Below are positions 49,501 to 57,397 of a stretch of DNA of 64,000 nucleotides, one piece after another (position 1 is the first letter of the stretch; every line of letters starts with the position of its first letter). The stretch is from Paractinoplanes brasiliensis (lineage in GTDB: Bacteria > Actinomycetota > Actinomycetes > Mycobacteriales > Micromonosporaceae), in the NCBI RefSeq assembly GCF_004362215.1, contig NZ_SNWR01000001.1, positions 4,384,001 through 4,448,000 on the forward strand, given 5' to 3'. The notes beneath the pieces are model-generated. The model worked only from the letters and a program-made list of their open reading frames with translations, was not told the DNA's origin and searched no databases. Position numbers and translations under genes: made by a program.

Positions 49501-50936
49501 CCCCGGATGTGGTGCGGGAGGAGGGGCCGTCGGATACCGACCCTGACAACCCGCAGTCCCCGGAGGTCGAGCGGCGGGATGGCCGGCCGAGCACGGATCT
49601 CGGTCGTCCGCAGTCTCCGCATGAGGATCGGCCCTATTCGGCATCTCGAACAAATCCGTTAAATCGGGATTTGGTGGCGCCGCGGGATGTGGACACGTCT
49701 CCCGCAGTGCGTGGGGGAGCGACGGGTTCTCGCGATGCCTATGGCGCGGCGGGCGGTAACGACGGCGGCGGGCGCCGGGCGAGTGTTGCCGCGCAAGTCA
49801 TCCCGTCGCCGCGGGGGACGAAGCGGTTGACGAACAAGGTGCCGGACGCCGAGCCGGACCTGTTCGCGGTCTTGGGGGAGTGGCCGGCCGAGGAGCCCGC
49901 CGACGACGATCCGGGTGAGGCCGGGCCGGTCGATCAGCCGGACGAACTGCCGGTGGGCCGGCCGCCGCGGGCGCTGACGTTGGCCGCGCTGGTGGCTGAG
50001 CTGCGTACGGTGGTGGTCGGCAGTGACCAGACGCCCGCCCGCCGGCGCGCCGCGGCCGCGGAACTGGCTCGGCTCGCGGCCGCCGGAGTGCCCGGCGCGC
50101 ACCCGGACGAGTGGTGGGGACTGCGCCCGCTCTCCGACGACCGGCCGCTCGTCGACGACGGCGAACCGGTCAAGGTCACCCCGTCCTCGATGGAGAGCGC
50201 GCTGCGCTGCAGCCTGCGCTGGCTGCTCGAACGGCACGGTGGCGCCGCGCCCCCGGGGCCGGCCCAGGGCGTGGGTAACCTCGTGCACGCGGCCGCCATG
50301 CTGGCCGAGGACGCCAACGCCGACCGCGAGAAATTGGTCGAGTACGTCAGCGCCCGGTTCGACGCGATCGAGCTGGCCGCCCGATGGCTGGCCGGCCCCG
50401 AGCAGGACCGAGCCCAGGGCATGGTCGACAAGCTGCTGCGCTGGCTGGCTGTCAACCCCCGTCGGCTGCTGGCCATCGAGCACGAGTTCACCGTCCGGAT
50501 CGAGGACGAGAAGCGGCCGATCCAGCTCACCGGCCGTGTCGACCGGCTCGAGGTCGACGAGAACGGCCGCCTGGTCGTCATCGACCTCAAGACCGGCAAG
50601 TCGACCGCGGTGGCGGCCGCCGACGTGGCCGAGCACGCCCAACTCGCCGGCTACCAGACCGCCGTCGAGGCAGGGGCGTTCGCCGACTACGGCGCCGAGA
50701 GCGGCGGGGCGGCGCTGGTGCAGCTCGGGCCGGGCAAGGACGCCCGCGAGCAGATGCAGCTGCCACTGGCGGAGGCCGCCGACCCGCAATGGGCGTACGA
50801 GATGGTCCGCCGCACCGCCGACACGATGGCCGCGGCCACCTTCTCGGCCGTCGCCAACAGCCGATGCCGGGTCTGCCCGGTCCGCACCAGCTGCCCCATT
50901 TCCGGCAAGGGCCGCCAGATCGTCGACGAGGGCTGA
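46560..50936 (+). CDS. adnA: AdnA-like UvrD-family helicase-nuclease with repeat insertion
   Basis: 1458 residues. Helicase motifs: Walker A VGGPGTGKTTT (about 51), Walker B VYVDELADTD, motif III AFGDPDSSIYGFRGAD, motif V TAHAAKGLEWD and motif VI EERRLFYVAATRARHK. A RecB-type nuclease closes the protein: GNLVHAAAM, GRVDRLEVDENGRLVVIDLKTGK, and an iron-sulfur staple (LRCSLRW plus CRVCPVRTSC). AdnA resects double-strand breaks with AdnB. It is about 400 residues longer than usual: a Pro/Ala/Ser insert at about 365-460 and an Asp/Pro repeat linker at 875-1007. GTG at 46560 is chosen by N-terminal content; upstream frame is open to 45696. Confidence 0.85.
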   Translation: MSTPVSSPAAVRRPAYRLVRRPPRALPPLLPDPLQGYVAAHVDGPLLVVGGPGTGKTTTLVESVAARIAEGVDPERILVLTFGRRGATALRDRIEARIAADPGRIVHEPLVRTFHAYAFGLLRRAAAERGEPSPRLLTGPEQDLIIRELLAVSGDTEEPDPIGWPTSLRPALPTRAFAQQLRDLMQRAAERGVDAAELARLGERLGRDDWPAAARFLREYVAVLALRDVTTRGSAAYDPAELVRAASGLLADSPDLLEAERRRLAYVYVDELADTDPAQIELLSLVAGGGKPLVAFGDPDSSIYGFRGADPAVIASYPTRFRTASGALAETLTLHTNYRAPAPLLSATSRVARRMRGPISHRFMHPPAPLLGPEPPPAAVAPPSAAAPTAAPGEPAGPPAAERLSGPFGADRLSRPSGAAGPASVPTGAVGDGAGAASVAPPSAGGGPRPSSVSPLPAEAVVRTFRAATAEAAYVAHALREAHLLHGVPWSKMAVLLRSTSLQLPSLQRALTAAGVPTVTHAEDLPLHLQPAVAPFLLLLRCALDPAALTEETAVALLHSSLGGADPLAERRLRQGLRALALAAGDRRPSGELLVDAVRDPAGLDMVERRWAVPAQQVARLLATAREAAAAPGATAEQVLWTVWRASGLADRWYAMSTRSGPTGDSTDVARARQWRAEAADRDLDSMVVLFDAAARFVDRLPGARTEVFLDHVLGQDLPADSIAPSADRGEAVRLLTAHAAKGLEWDVVVMAGVQEGIWPDLRLRGSLLGSERLVDVLAGRDTPGQAAVVGQTSALLDEERRLFYVAATRARHKLIVTAVASAGVGGSEGEEQPSRFLTELGVPDGGPGHPPPPPPEDPGPNLWDPDPNNPDPAGPSDTDPDNPLSPDVVREGGPSDTDPDNPQSPDVVREDGPSDTDPDNPQSPDVEREGGPSDTDPDNPQSPDVVREDGPSDTDPDNPQSPDVEREGGPSDTDPDNPQSPDVVREEGPSDTDPDNPQSPEVERRDGRPSTDLGRPQSPHEDRPYSASRTNPLNRDLVAPRDVDTSPAVRGGATGSRDAYGAAGGNDGGGRRASVAAQVIPSPRGTKRLTNKVPDAEPDLFAVLGEWPAEEPADDDPGEAGPVDQPDELPVGRPPRALTLAALVAELRTVVVGSDQTPARRRAAAAELARLAAAGVPGAHPDEWWGLRPLSDDRPLVDDGEPVKVTPSSMESALRCSLRWLLERHGGAAPPGPAQGVGNLVHAAAMLAEDANADREKLVEYVSARFDAIELAARWLAGPEQDRAQGMVDKLLRWLAVNPRRLLAIEHEFTVRIEDEKRPIQLTGRVDRLEVDENGRLVVIDLKTGKSTAVAAADVAEHAQLAGYQTAVEAGAFADYGAESGGAALVQLGPGKDAREQMQLPLAEAADPQWAYEMVRRTADTMAAATFSAVANSRCRVCPVRTSCPISGKGRQIVDEG
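49182..49580. repeat. 57-bp tandem repeat, seven units, inside adnA
   Basis: Encodes seven copies of GPSDTDPDNPQSPDVVRED with alternating VVRED and VEREG endings (a 114-bp higher-order unit), plus a decayed eighth copy. Located between the helicase and nuclease domains. Acidic, Pro-rich, certainly disordered. Confidence 0.92.
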
Positions 50937-51148
50937 TGAGCGAGCACAGCGTGGGCGAGGGCAGCATGAACGCGCACAGCGTGGGCGAGGGCAGCATGAA
51001 CGCGCACAGCGTGGGCGAGGGCAGCATGAACGCGCACAGCGTGGGCGAGGGCAGCATGAACGCGCACAGCGTGGGCGAGGGCAGCATGAACGCGCACAGC
51101 GTGGGCGAGGGCAGCATGAACGCGCACAGCGTGGACGAGGGCAAGTGA
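50936..51148 (+). CDS. Repeat-peptide ORF between adnA and adnB (seven 10-residue units)
   Basis: 70 residues: MSEHSVGEGS, then five MNAHSVGEGS, then MNAHSVDEGK. Its ATG overlaps the adnA stop (TGATG), and its TGA overlaps the GTG of the next minicistron. Every unit begins with ATG and ends with GAGGGCAGC, a ribosome-site-like stretch four bases before the next ATG, so a ribosome could start at any of seven points and always stay in frame. Protein role unknown; may exist only to relay ribosomes. Confidence 0.45.
   Translation: MSEHSVGEGSMNAHSVGEGSMNAHSVGEGSMNAHSVGEGSMNAHSVGEGSMNAHSVGEGSMNAHSVDEGK
50939..51145. repeat. 30-bp tandem repeat, seven units, between adnA and adnB
   Basis: Unit ATGAACGCGCACAGCGTGGG plus CGAGGGCAGC. 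Internal units are identical; first and last are slightly diverged. Short, ungapped and in frame, with no spacers, so it is not a CRISPR. It begins with the same ATGAACGCG as the liv array. Confidence 0.92.
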
Positions 51149-51168
51149 ACGCGAGCAACCCCCAGTGA
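51145..51168 (+). CDS. Seven-codon minicistron before adnB
   Basis: GTG start, peptide MNASNPQ. It overlaps the repeat-peptide stop (GTGA) and its own TGA overlaps the adnB GTG (GTGA). A decayed member of the upstream array. Confidence 0.35.
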   Translation: MNASNPQ

Positions 51169-54100
51169 CCCAGCCGAGCCTTTTCGCCGAAGAACCGGCG
51201 GCCCCGCGGCGGCGTGCCGATTCCGGCCCCCGGTACACCCCGGAGGAGCTGGCCCACCTGCTGCGGCTGCCACGCCCCACCGCCGAGCAGTCCGCGATCA
51301 TCTCGGCCCCGGTGGAGCCGCTGCTCGTGGTGGCCGGCGCCGGCTCGGGCAAGACCGAGACGATGGCCTCGCGGGTTGTCTGGCTGGTCGCCAACAGTTA
51401 CGCCCACCCCGACGAGATCCTCGGCCTGACGTTCACCCGTAAGGCCGCCGGCGAGCTCGCCCACCGGGTGCGTGCCCGGCTCGGCCAACTCGTCCGCCGC
51501 CTCGGCCGGGACGACGCGTTCGCGGGTGAGGCCACCATTTCGACCTATCACTCGTACGCGGCCCGGGTCGTCACCGAGCACGGCCTGCGCGCCGGGTTCG
51601 AGCCGTCGGCGCGCCTGCTCACCGAGGCCGCCCGCTGGCAGATCGTCGACTCCCTGGTCCGGTCGTACACGGGCGAGATGACCGGCGTGAACCGCGCCCC
51701 GACCACCGTCACCGACGATGTGCTGGCGCTCTCCGGTGAGCTGGCCGAGCACCTGGTCTCCCCGGACGAGCTGGCCGCCTGGACCGGCCGGTTCTTCGCC
51801 GACGTGCAGGAACTGCCGGGCAAGGTCTACAAGGACGTCGCCGACGTGCTGGCCCGGCAACGTCAGCGGCTCACCCTGCTGCCGCTGGTCCGCCTCTACA
51901 ACCAGCGCAAGATCGACCTGGAGGCGATGGATTTCGGCGACCAGATGGCCCGGGCGGCGCTGGTGGCCCGCGACCATCCCGAGGTGGGCGAGATCGAGCG
52001 CGGCCGCTTCCGGATCGTGCTGCTGGACGAGTACCAGGACACCAGCCACGCCCAGGTCACCATGCTGAACGCGTTGTTCGGCGGCGGGCACCCGGTGACC
52101 GCGGTCGGCGACCCCTGCCAGTCGATCTACGGCTGGCGCGGCGCCTCGGCGGGCACGCTCGACCGTTTCCCCGAGGAGTTCACGCTGCCCAGCGGCGAGC
52201 CGGCCCGGGTCGGCAGCCTGACCCGGAGCTGGCGTAACCGCCCGGAGATCCTGCGGGTGGCCAACACACTGTCCGCCCCGCTGCGCGCGTTCGGGGCCCG
52301 GGTGACCGAGTTGCGCGCGGCCGAGCGGGTGTCGGGTGCGGTCGGGGGCCGTACGGTGGCTTGCGCGTTGTTGCCCACGTTCGCCGAGGAGGCCGACTGG
52401 ATCGGCGACTCGATGCTCACGGCTTGGCGGATCATCGCCGGGATGCCGCAGGCGCTGCCCGAGGAGATCCCGGTCGAGAAGCGGCCGACCAGCGCGGTGC
52501 TGGTGCGGGTGCGCAGCCAGATTCCGGCCCTCGAGGACGCGCTGCGCCGCCGGGGTCTGCCGGTCGAGGTGGTCGGCCTGGGCGGCCTGCTCGACACGCC
52601 GGAGGTCCGCGACGTCGTCTGCACGATGCGGGTGCTGGCCGACCCGACCGACGGCGCCTCGCTGTTGCGCCTGCTCACGGGGGCGCGCTGGCGGATCGGC
52701 CCACGTGACCTGGTGGCGTTGCACCGCCGGGCCCGGGGGTTGGCCGCAGCCCGGGCCGCCGTGGTGACCGGCGCCGAGCCCGACGACGTGGTCGCCGACC
52801 GCCTCGACGACGCCACCCTGGTCGAGGCGATGGCCGACCTGGGCGCGCCGCAGCAGTACTCGGCCGAGGGCTATGGGCGGCTGCACGCGTACAGCCGGGA
52901 GCTCAGCGCCCTGCGGCAGCGCCTCGATCAGCCGCTGCCCGACCTGGTGGCCGACATCGAGCGCACGATCGGCCTGGACGTCGAGGTCGCGGTGCGGGGC
53001 TGGGCGGCCGGGGACGCCGGGCTGGCCCGGGGGCACCTCGACGCGCTGGCCGACACCGCCGCCCGCTACAGCGCCGAGACCGACGGTGGCACCCTCGCCG
53101 GGTTCCTCGCCTTCCTGGCCGCGGCCGAGGAGGAGGAACGAGGCCTCGAACCGGGACAGGTCGACGTGGTCGAGGGCGCGGTGCAGATCCTCACCGCGCA
53201 CGCCGCGAAGGGCCTGGAGTGGGATGTCGTGTCGGTCGCCGGGCTGAGCAAGGGGGTCTGGCCCGGCCTGGTCCGCAACTCCGACCAATTCTTGATGGGC
53301 ATCGGCGTGCTGCCGTTCCCGCTGCGCGGCGACGCCGACGGCCTCCCCAAGCTCGATCTGTCCGAGGCCGTCGACCAGAAGGGCGTGGTCAACGCGGTCT
53401 CCGCGTTCGGGGCGGCCTGGCGGGAGCACGACGAGCGGGAGGAACGCCGGCTCGCCTACGTGGCCGTCACCCGTCCCCGCCGTCTGCTGCTGGCCTCGGG
53501 CTACTGGTGGGGCGACGGCGTGAAGCGCCCGCGCGGCCCGTCGGTGTTCCTCGACGAGATTCGCGCGACCTGCGAGGAAGGCGCCGGCGTGGTCGACGTC
53601 TGGACGCCCGAGCCGGCGCCCGGGGCGACCAACCCGGCGGCCGAGGCGGTTGTCTCAGCGCAGTGGCCGTTCGACCCGCTGGGCCTGCGCCGCCCGGCCA
53701 TGGCGGCCGCCGCCGACCTGATCCGCCGCATGATCGCCGGACGTGACCCTGAGGCTGCCGAAGGGTTCGCCGAGCTGGCCGAGGCGGATCCTGAGATCGC
53801 CGCGCGCGCCGGCTTGGCCGCTGAGCTCGCGGGCATCCCCGACACGCCGGATCCGGACATCGCCCGCTGGCGTCGCGAGGCCGACCTGCTGCTGGCCGAG
53901 CGGGACGAACGGTCCCGCCGCGACGGCCCGATCGAGGTCGCCCTGCCGCCGCATCTCTCGGTGTCGCAACTCGTGGTGCTGAAACGCGACCCGCAGGCGC
54001 TGGCCCGGTCGCTGCGCCGCCCGGTGCCGCACCGGCCGATGCCGCACGCCCGCCGGGGCACGGCCTTCCACGCGTGGCTGGAGCAACGGTTCGGCGCGGT

Positions 54101-54545
54101 CCGCCTCATCGACATCGACGAGCTGCCCGGCGCGGCCGACGACGACGCGGCCGACGACGCCGAGCTGGTCGCGCTGCAGCAGGCCTTCCTGTCCGGCGAG
54201 TGGGCCGAGCGCACGCCGATCGAGGTCGAGGTGCCGTTCGCGACCACGATCGCCGGGGTCGTGGTGCGGGGGCGCATGGACGCCGTCTTCGCCGACCCGG
54301 CCAACCGGTTCGATGTGATCGACTGGAAGACCGGCCGCCGTCCCGAGGGCGCCGACGCCGACGCCGCCGCGGTGCAGCTGGCGGCGTACCGGATCGCCTG
54401 GGCCTCCCTGGCCGGCGTGCCGCTCAACCGGGTGCGGGCCGGCTTCCACTACGTACGCGATCAGGTCACCGTCCGCCCGGTCGACCTGCTGGACGCGGCC
54501 CAGCTCGCGGCGCTGGTGGAGAGACTGCCCGAACGGGTGATTTAG
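51165..54545 (+). CDS. adnB: AdnB-like UvrD-family helicase-nuclease
   Basis: 1126 residues, partner of AdnA and probably the main motor. Q-motif PTAEQSAII, Walker A VAGAGSGKTETM (about residue 58), motif Ia TFTRKAAGEL, Walker B VLLDEYQDTS, motif III GDPCQSIYGWRGAS, motif V TAHAAKGLEWDVVSVAGLSK and motif VI EERRLAYVAVTRPRR. The C-terminal nuclease has GTAFHAWLEQRFG, VRGRMDAVF, FDVIDWKTGRRP and QLAAYRIAW. Length is normal for AdnB. GTG at 51165 is coupled to the minicistron upstream. Its end overlaps the next, convergent gene by four bases. Confidence 0.92.
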   Translation: MTQPSLFAEEPAAPRRRADSGPRYTPEELAHLLRLPRPTAEQSAIISAPVEPLLVVAGAGSGKTETMASRVVWLVANSYAHPDEILGLTFTRKAAGELAHRVRARLGQLVRRLGRDDAFAGEATISTYHSYAARVVTEHGLRAGFEPSARLLTEAARWQIVDSLVRSYTGEMTGVNRAPTTVTDDVLALSGELAEHLVSPDELAAWTGRFFADVQELPGKVYKDVADVLARQRQRLTLLPLVRLYNQRKIDLEAMDFGDQMARAALVARDHPEVGEIERGRFRIVLLDEYQDTSHAQVTMLNALFGGGHPVTAVGDPCQSIYGWRGASAGTLDRFPEEFTLPSGEPARVGSLTRSWRNRPEILRVANTLSAPLRAFGARVTELRAAERVSGAVGGRTVACALLPTFAEEADWIGDSMLTAWRIIAGMPQALPEEIPVEKRPTSAVLVRVRSQIPALEDALRRRGLPVEVVGLGGLLDTPEVRDVVCTMRVLADPTDGASLLRLLTGARWRIGPRDLVALHRRARGLAAARAAVVTGAEPDDVVADRLDDATLVEAMADLGAPQQYSAEGYGRLHAYSRELSALRQRLDQPLPDLVADIERTIGLDVEVAVRGWAAGDAGLARGHLDALADTAARYSAETDGGTLAGFLAFLAAAEEEERGLEPGQVDVVEGAVQILTAHAAKGLEWDVVSVAGLSKGVWPGLVRNSDQFLMGIGVLPFPLRGDADGLPKLDLSEAVDQKGVVNAVSAFGAAWREHDEREERRLAYVAVTRPRRLLLASGYWWGDGVKRPRGPSVFLDEIRATCEEGAGVVDVWTPEPAPGATNPAAEAVVSAQWPFDPLGLRRPAMAAAADLIRRMIAGRDPEAAEGFAELAEADPEIAARAGLAAELAGIPDTPDPDIARWRREADLLLAERDERSRRDGPIEVALPPHLSVSQLVVLKRDPQALARSLRRPVPHRPMPHARRGTAFHAWLEQRFGAVRLIDIDELPGAADDDAADDAELVALQQAFLSGEWAERTPIEVEVPFATTIAGVVVRGRMDAVFADPANRFDVIDWKTGRRPEGADADAAAVQLAAYRIAWASLAGVPLNRVRAGFHYVRDQVTVRPVDLLDAAQLAALVERLPERVI

Positions 54546-54952
54546 GCGGCTCCGGCCGCGGCGAGCAGGTGCAGAAGAGCTCCCGCGTACGCGGCTTCGG
54601 CCGTTTCCGCCGCGAACACGCGCTCCTCACCGAGCAGGTCGATCGCCACCTCGTACCCGGCCCGCCCGCGCCGCAGCTCCCGGAACGTGCCGCCGAGAAG
54701 TTCCCGCAGCTGGTCCTCCCGGGGCAACCAGACCGTCTCGTCCATCCCGACGTCGTCCAGGGCCCATTCGGTGGTGCCGTTGAAGCCGATCACCGGGCCC
54801 TCCGGCATCGCGTGCACCTCGATCGTCATGTTGCTGAGCACGAACATCTCGTCGTCGAGGTCGTGGTCCGGGATGGCGAAGCGGTCGCCGAGCGCCGGCT
54901 TCCAGTTCAGGCCGGCCTCCTTGAGCTGCTGTGCCAGTTGTACGCCGATCAC
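54542..54952 (-). CDS. Conserved actinobacterial protein of unknown function
   Basis: 136 residues, acidic, no signal or membrane segment. Homologues in related actinomycetes often carry the database name 'pilus assembly protein CpaE', but no P-loop or CheY-like receiver motif is visible here, so that name is probably wrong. GDRFAIPDHDLDDEMFVLSNM and GFNGTTEWALDDV are its conserved-looking core. GTG at 54952 has AGGAGG eight bases upstream. Confidence 0.75.
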   Translation of the reverse strand: MIGVQLAQQLKEAGLNWKPALGDRFAIPDHDLDDEMFVLSNMTIEVHAMPEGPVIGFNGTTEWALDDVGMDETVWLPREDQLRELLGGTFRELRRGRAGYEVAIDLLGEERVFAAETAEAAYAGALLHLLAAAGAA

Positions 54953-55014
54953 CGGCGGACCTCCTTGAACGTGTTAAGCTCTCCGCGTTGTCAGTTTGGT
55001 TCCCAAGTACTCAG

Positions 55015-55047
55015 GAGCGCCTGTGGGGAAGTCTGCCCCAGGCGCTC
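55015..55047 (+). promoter_or_regulatory. Structured leader hairpin of the cold-shock gene
   Basis: GAGCGCC (55015-55021) pairs with GGCGCTC (55041-55047), enclosing TGGGG/CCCCA (55024-55028, 55036-55040) with a 7-base loop; a TTTGTCG follows. It lies about 130 bases before the csp start, in a long untranslated leader. Could be an attenuator or temperature-responsive fold. Confidence 0.45.
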
Positions 55048-55175
55048 TTTGTCGTAACCCGGGTTTCTCCGGTACGGGCGATCAGTACTACAACACGAGA
55101 CTCGCGAAGTGCGGGTCTTATTACCTCGCTCCCGTTCATACTGGGCGTGAGCGATCGACCGTCGAGGAGACGATC

Positions 55176-55379
55176 ATGGTTACCGGCGTTGTGAAGTGGT
55201 TCAACGCGGACAAGGGCTTCGGGTTCATCACCCCGGACGACGGCGGCGCCGACGTCTTCGCCCACTTCTCCGCAATCCAGACCTCCGGCTACCGCAGCCT
55301 GGACGAGAACCAGCGGGTCGAGTTCGAGGTGACGCAGGGCCAGAAGGGCCCGCAGGCCGCGAACATCCGCCCGCTCTGA
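55176..55379 (+). CDS. cspA: Cold-shock domain protein
   Basis: 67-residue single-domain RNA chaperone that melts mRNA structure in the cold. RNP1 KGFGFITP and RNP2 VFAHFSAI are intact, and the protein starts MVTGVVKWFN as usual. ATG at 55176 has a GAGGAG ribosome site. An in-frame open stretch upstream is leader, not protein. The leader of up to 180 bases with a hairpin fits post-transcriptional control known for csp genes. A strong terminator follows. Confidence 0.95.
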   Translation: MVTGVVKWFNADKGFGFITPDDGGADVFAHFSAIQTSGYRSLDENQRVEFEVTQGQKGPQAANIRPL

Positions 55380-55390
55380 TGTAGCGGAAA

Positions 55391-55422
55391 GGCGCCGCGC
55401 CCCTCGGGGTGCGGCGCCTTTT
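55391..55422 (+). terminator. Strong rho-independent terminator after cspA
   Basis: GGCGCCGCGCCCC (55391-55403) pairs with GGGGTGCGGCGCC (55406-55418), followed by TTTT and preceded by AAA, so it can work for both flanking convergent genes. Confidence 0.9.
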
Positions 55423-55439
55423 GCATGCCCGGCGAAGGC

Positions 55440-56153
55440 TCAGACGGGAGCGGCTTCCGGCAGCGGCGCCGTTCCGCCCAGGTGAGCGGGCAGCCACCAG
55501 CGGTCCTCGGGGCCGGACGGCTTCTCGGGGTATTCGCGCTGGGCCGCGTCGAGCAGGGCGCTGAGGCGCACCTTGAGGGCGGCCGTGAGCGCGTCGGGCG
55601 AGGTGCCCTTGGGCATGTCGAGCGCCTCGCCGATTTTGATGAGCACCGGCACGTGCCGCTTGGTCAGCTCTTTCTTGTGCCCCTTGGTCCAGAGCCGGTG
55701 CGGACCCCAGACGGCCATCGGGATCAGCGGCACCTTGGCCGAGCGGGCCAGGCGTACGGCGCCCGACTTGAGCTCCTTGACCGTGAACGACTCGCTGATC
55801 GTGGCCTCGGGGAAGACGCCGACGATCTGGCCGTCGCGCAGCGCCTTGTTGGCCTCGCGGAACGAGGCTGCGCCGGCGTCACGGTCGACCGGGATGTGCC
55901 GCATGCCGCGCATCAACGGGCCGCTCACCCGGTGGTCGAACACCGACTTCTTCGCCATGAAACGGACGAGCCGTTTGGCCGGCTGGGCGCCCAGGCCGCA
56001 GAAGATGAAGTCGAGATAGCTCACGTGGTTGCTCGCGAGCACCGCCCCGCCCTCGCGCGGGATGTTCTCCGCGCCATCGATCTGGATCTTGAGATCGAGC
56101 ACCCGGAACATCGTCTTGGCAAGGGCGACGACCGGCGGATACACGAGTTCCAT
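55440..56153 (-). CDS. 1-acyl-sn-glycerol-3-phosphate acyltransferase (PlsC)
   Basis: 237-residue membrane-associated acyltransferase that converts lysophosphatidate to phosphatidate. HX4D motif NHVSYLD (about residue 45), FPEATIS (a variant of FPEGTRS) and VPLIPMAVWG are visible. The ORF is open to 56498, but ATG at 56153 fits the family N-terminus and has TACCTT six bases upstream (leaderless pattern). The next gene, divergent at 56274, has its own ribosome site in the region an extended PlsC would occupy. Confidence 0.85.
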   Translation of the reverse strand: MELVYPPVVALAKTMFRVLDLKIQIDGAENIPREGGAVLASNHVSYLDFIFCGLGAQPAKRLVRFMAKKSVFDHRVSGPLMRGMRHIPVDRDAGAASFREANKALRDGQIVGVFPEATISESFTVKELKSGAVRLARSAKVPLIPMAVWGPHRLWTKGHKKELTKRHVPVLIKIGEALDMPKGTSPDALTAALKVRLSALLDAAQREYPEKPSGPEDRWWLPAHLGGTAPLPEAAPV

Positions 56154-56273
56154 GGCAAGAAGGTAGCGGAAGTCGCTGAACTTCTCCTGGGACAGGTGCA
56201 ACGTCCGGCCCCGATCGTGCGTCTTAAGCATTATCGGCTGTTTTCTCTCGGACGTGATCATGGAGGTACCGGC

Positions 56274-56471
56274 ATGCGCGGACCATCCGCCCGCCGGGAG
56301 TTCGGTTTTGTGCTCGGGCTCGCCGTCGTCGGCCTCGCGCTGGTTCTGGTCGTGGCGTTCGCGCCGTGGTATTCGCCGGCGACCGCCTATCCCGACGTCA
56401 GCCCGACGTTCTGGCAGCAGGTGACGGCCCTGTTCGGCGCCGCGGAAGGACACACCACGCCGACGCCGTGA
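56274..56471 (+). CDS. Small single-pass membrane protein
   Basis: 65 residues: one hydrophobic helix at about 11-31 (GFVLGLAVVGLALVLVVAFAP begins near 11), then an outer tail with VSPTFWQQV and a Thr/Pro end. ATG at 56274 has GGAGG seven bases upstream. Unrecognised; lies 36 bases before the next membrane-anchored gene and may be co-transcribed with it. Confidence 0.55.
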   Translation: MRGPSARREFGFVLGLAVVGLALVLVVAFAPWYSPATAYPDVSPTFWQQVTALFGAAEGHTTPTP

Positions 56472-56506
56472 CCGGGTCCTCAGGATCGTGGTGTTCACTG
56501 GGATTC

Positions 56507-57397
56507 ATGTCCGAGCAGACTCCGGTGACCCCGCCCTGGCAGCAGCCAGGCGACCGGTTCGGCTCCGGCCTGGTCACGACCATTCCGGGCGCCCCGCCGC
56601 GGCAGCCACCGCCCCCCGACGAGCCCGAGTCCCCACAGCCGGACGGACCCAAGCGGCGCCGGCAACAGATGCTGATCTTCGCCGGCATCGCGGGCGCGAT
56701 CCTCGCCGTCGGCCTGACTGTCGTGCTCATCGTGGTGTTCTCGGGAGGCGGCGACCCGTTCCGGTCCCGGGCCGAGGCGCCGACAGACGTGCGCCCTCCG
56801 CTGGCCCAGGCCTGCCCGGCCCCGACGGGCTCGCCGAGCGCCGCGCCGACCCGAGCGCCAGGTGCGTTGCCGCCCGTGACCGGCGCGCGTACCACGGACA
56901 CCGAGGCCGGCATCTCGTACAAGGCCTATGGCGCGCCCTGGGAACCGTGGACCGACGTCTGGCGCGCCGGGACGCTCGAGGTGCCCTACCGGGTGGGTCA
57001 GCACTTCGTCACCGAGCAGTACAGCGGCGGCAGCTACCACGCCTCGATCCTGTCGGCCGCGGTGCCGGCGGCCGACAACGACGCGGTGACGCTCAACCTC
57101 GAATGCGTCGGCCGGCAGGTGGCGGCGGACGTGCGGGCGGAGTACTACCCCCAGCCCAACACGATGGACCCGATTCGCGACGAGCTCACGACCCTGGGCG
57201 GGCGTCCCGCGTACGTGAGCGAGTTCCGCCTGCACTTCTCGGCCGCCGGTCTGACCGCCACCGAGGAGCTGTCCGCGGTGGCGGTCATCGACGTCGGCAA
57301 GACGACCGCGGCCGTCCTGTACGTCTCGATCCCCGGCACCCACAAGCAGTGGGACCGCGCGATCGACGAGGTCTTCGCCTCGGTCCGGCCGGTCTGA
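56507..57397 (+). CDS. Membrane-anchored extracellular protein, unknown
   Basis: 296 residues. A Pro-rich cytoplasmic 50 residues with a basic KRRRQQ end, one membrane helix at about 56-79 (MLIFAGIAGAILAVGLTVVLIVVF, quoted in part), a Pro/Ala linker, and a 180-residue outer domain with two cysteines (QACPAP and NLECVGR). The domain has alternating strands (SILSAAVPA, AVTLNLE, VSEFRLHFS) but no motif I know. ATG at 56507. Its stop abuts the convergent ABC permease stop. Confidence 0.65.
   Translation: MSEQTPVTPPWQQPGDRFGSGLVTTIPGAPPRQPPPPDEPESPQPDGPKRRRQQMLIFAGIAGAILAVGLTVVLIVVFSGGGDPFRSRAEAPTDVRPPLAQACPAPTGSPSAAPTRAPGALPPVTGARTTDTEAGISYKAYGAPWEPWTDVWRAGTLEVPYRVGQHFVTEQYSGGSYHASILSAAVPAADNDAVTLNLECVGRQVAADVRAEYYPQPNTMDPIRDELTTLGGRPAYVSEFRLHFSAAGLTATEELSAVAVIDVGKTTAAVLYVSIPGTHKQWDRAIDEVFASVRPV

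Noticed and set aside
49182..49580. Possible CRISPR or minisatellite outside a gene
   Set aside because: The units are in frame inside the adnA coding sequence and encode a regular 19-residue repeat with no spacers.
50939..51145. Possible CRISPR array (regular 30-bp repeats)
   Set aside because: Units are directly adjacent with no spacers, stay in one reading frame, and no cas gene is near.
54542..54952. Pilus-assembly ATPase CpaE
   Set aside because: No P-loop, receiver domain or adequate length; likely a legacy database name.
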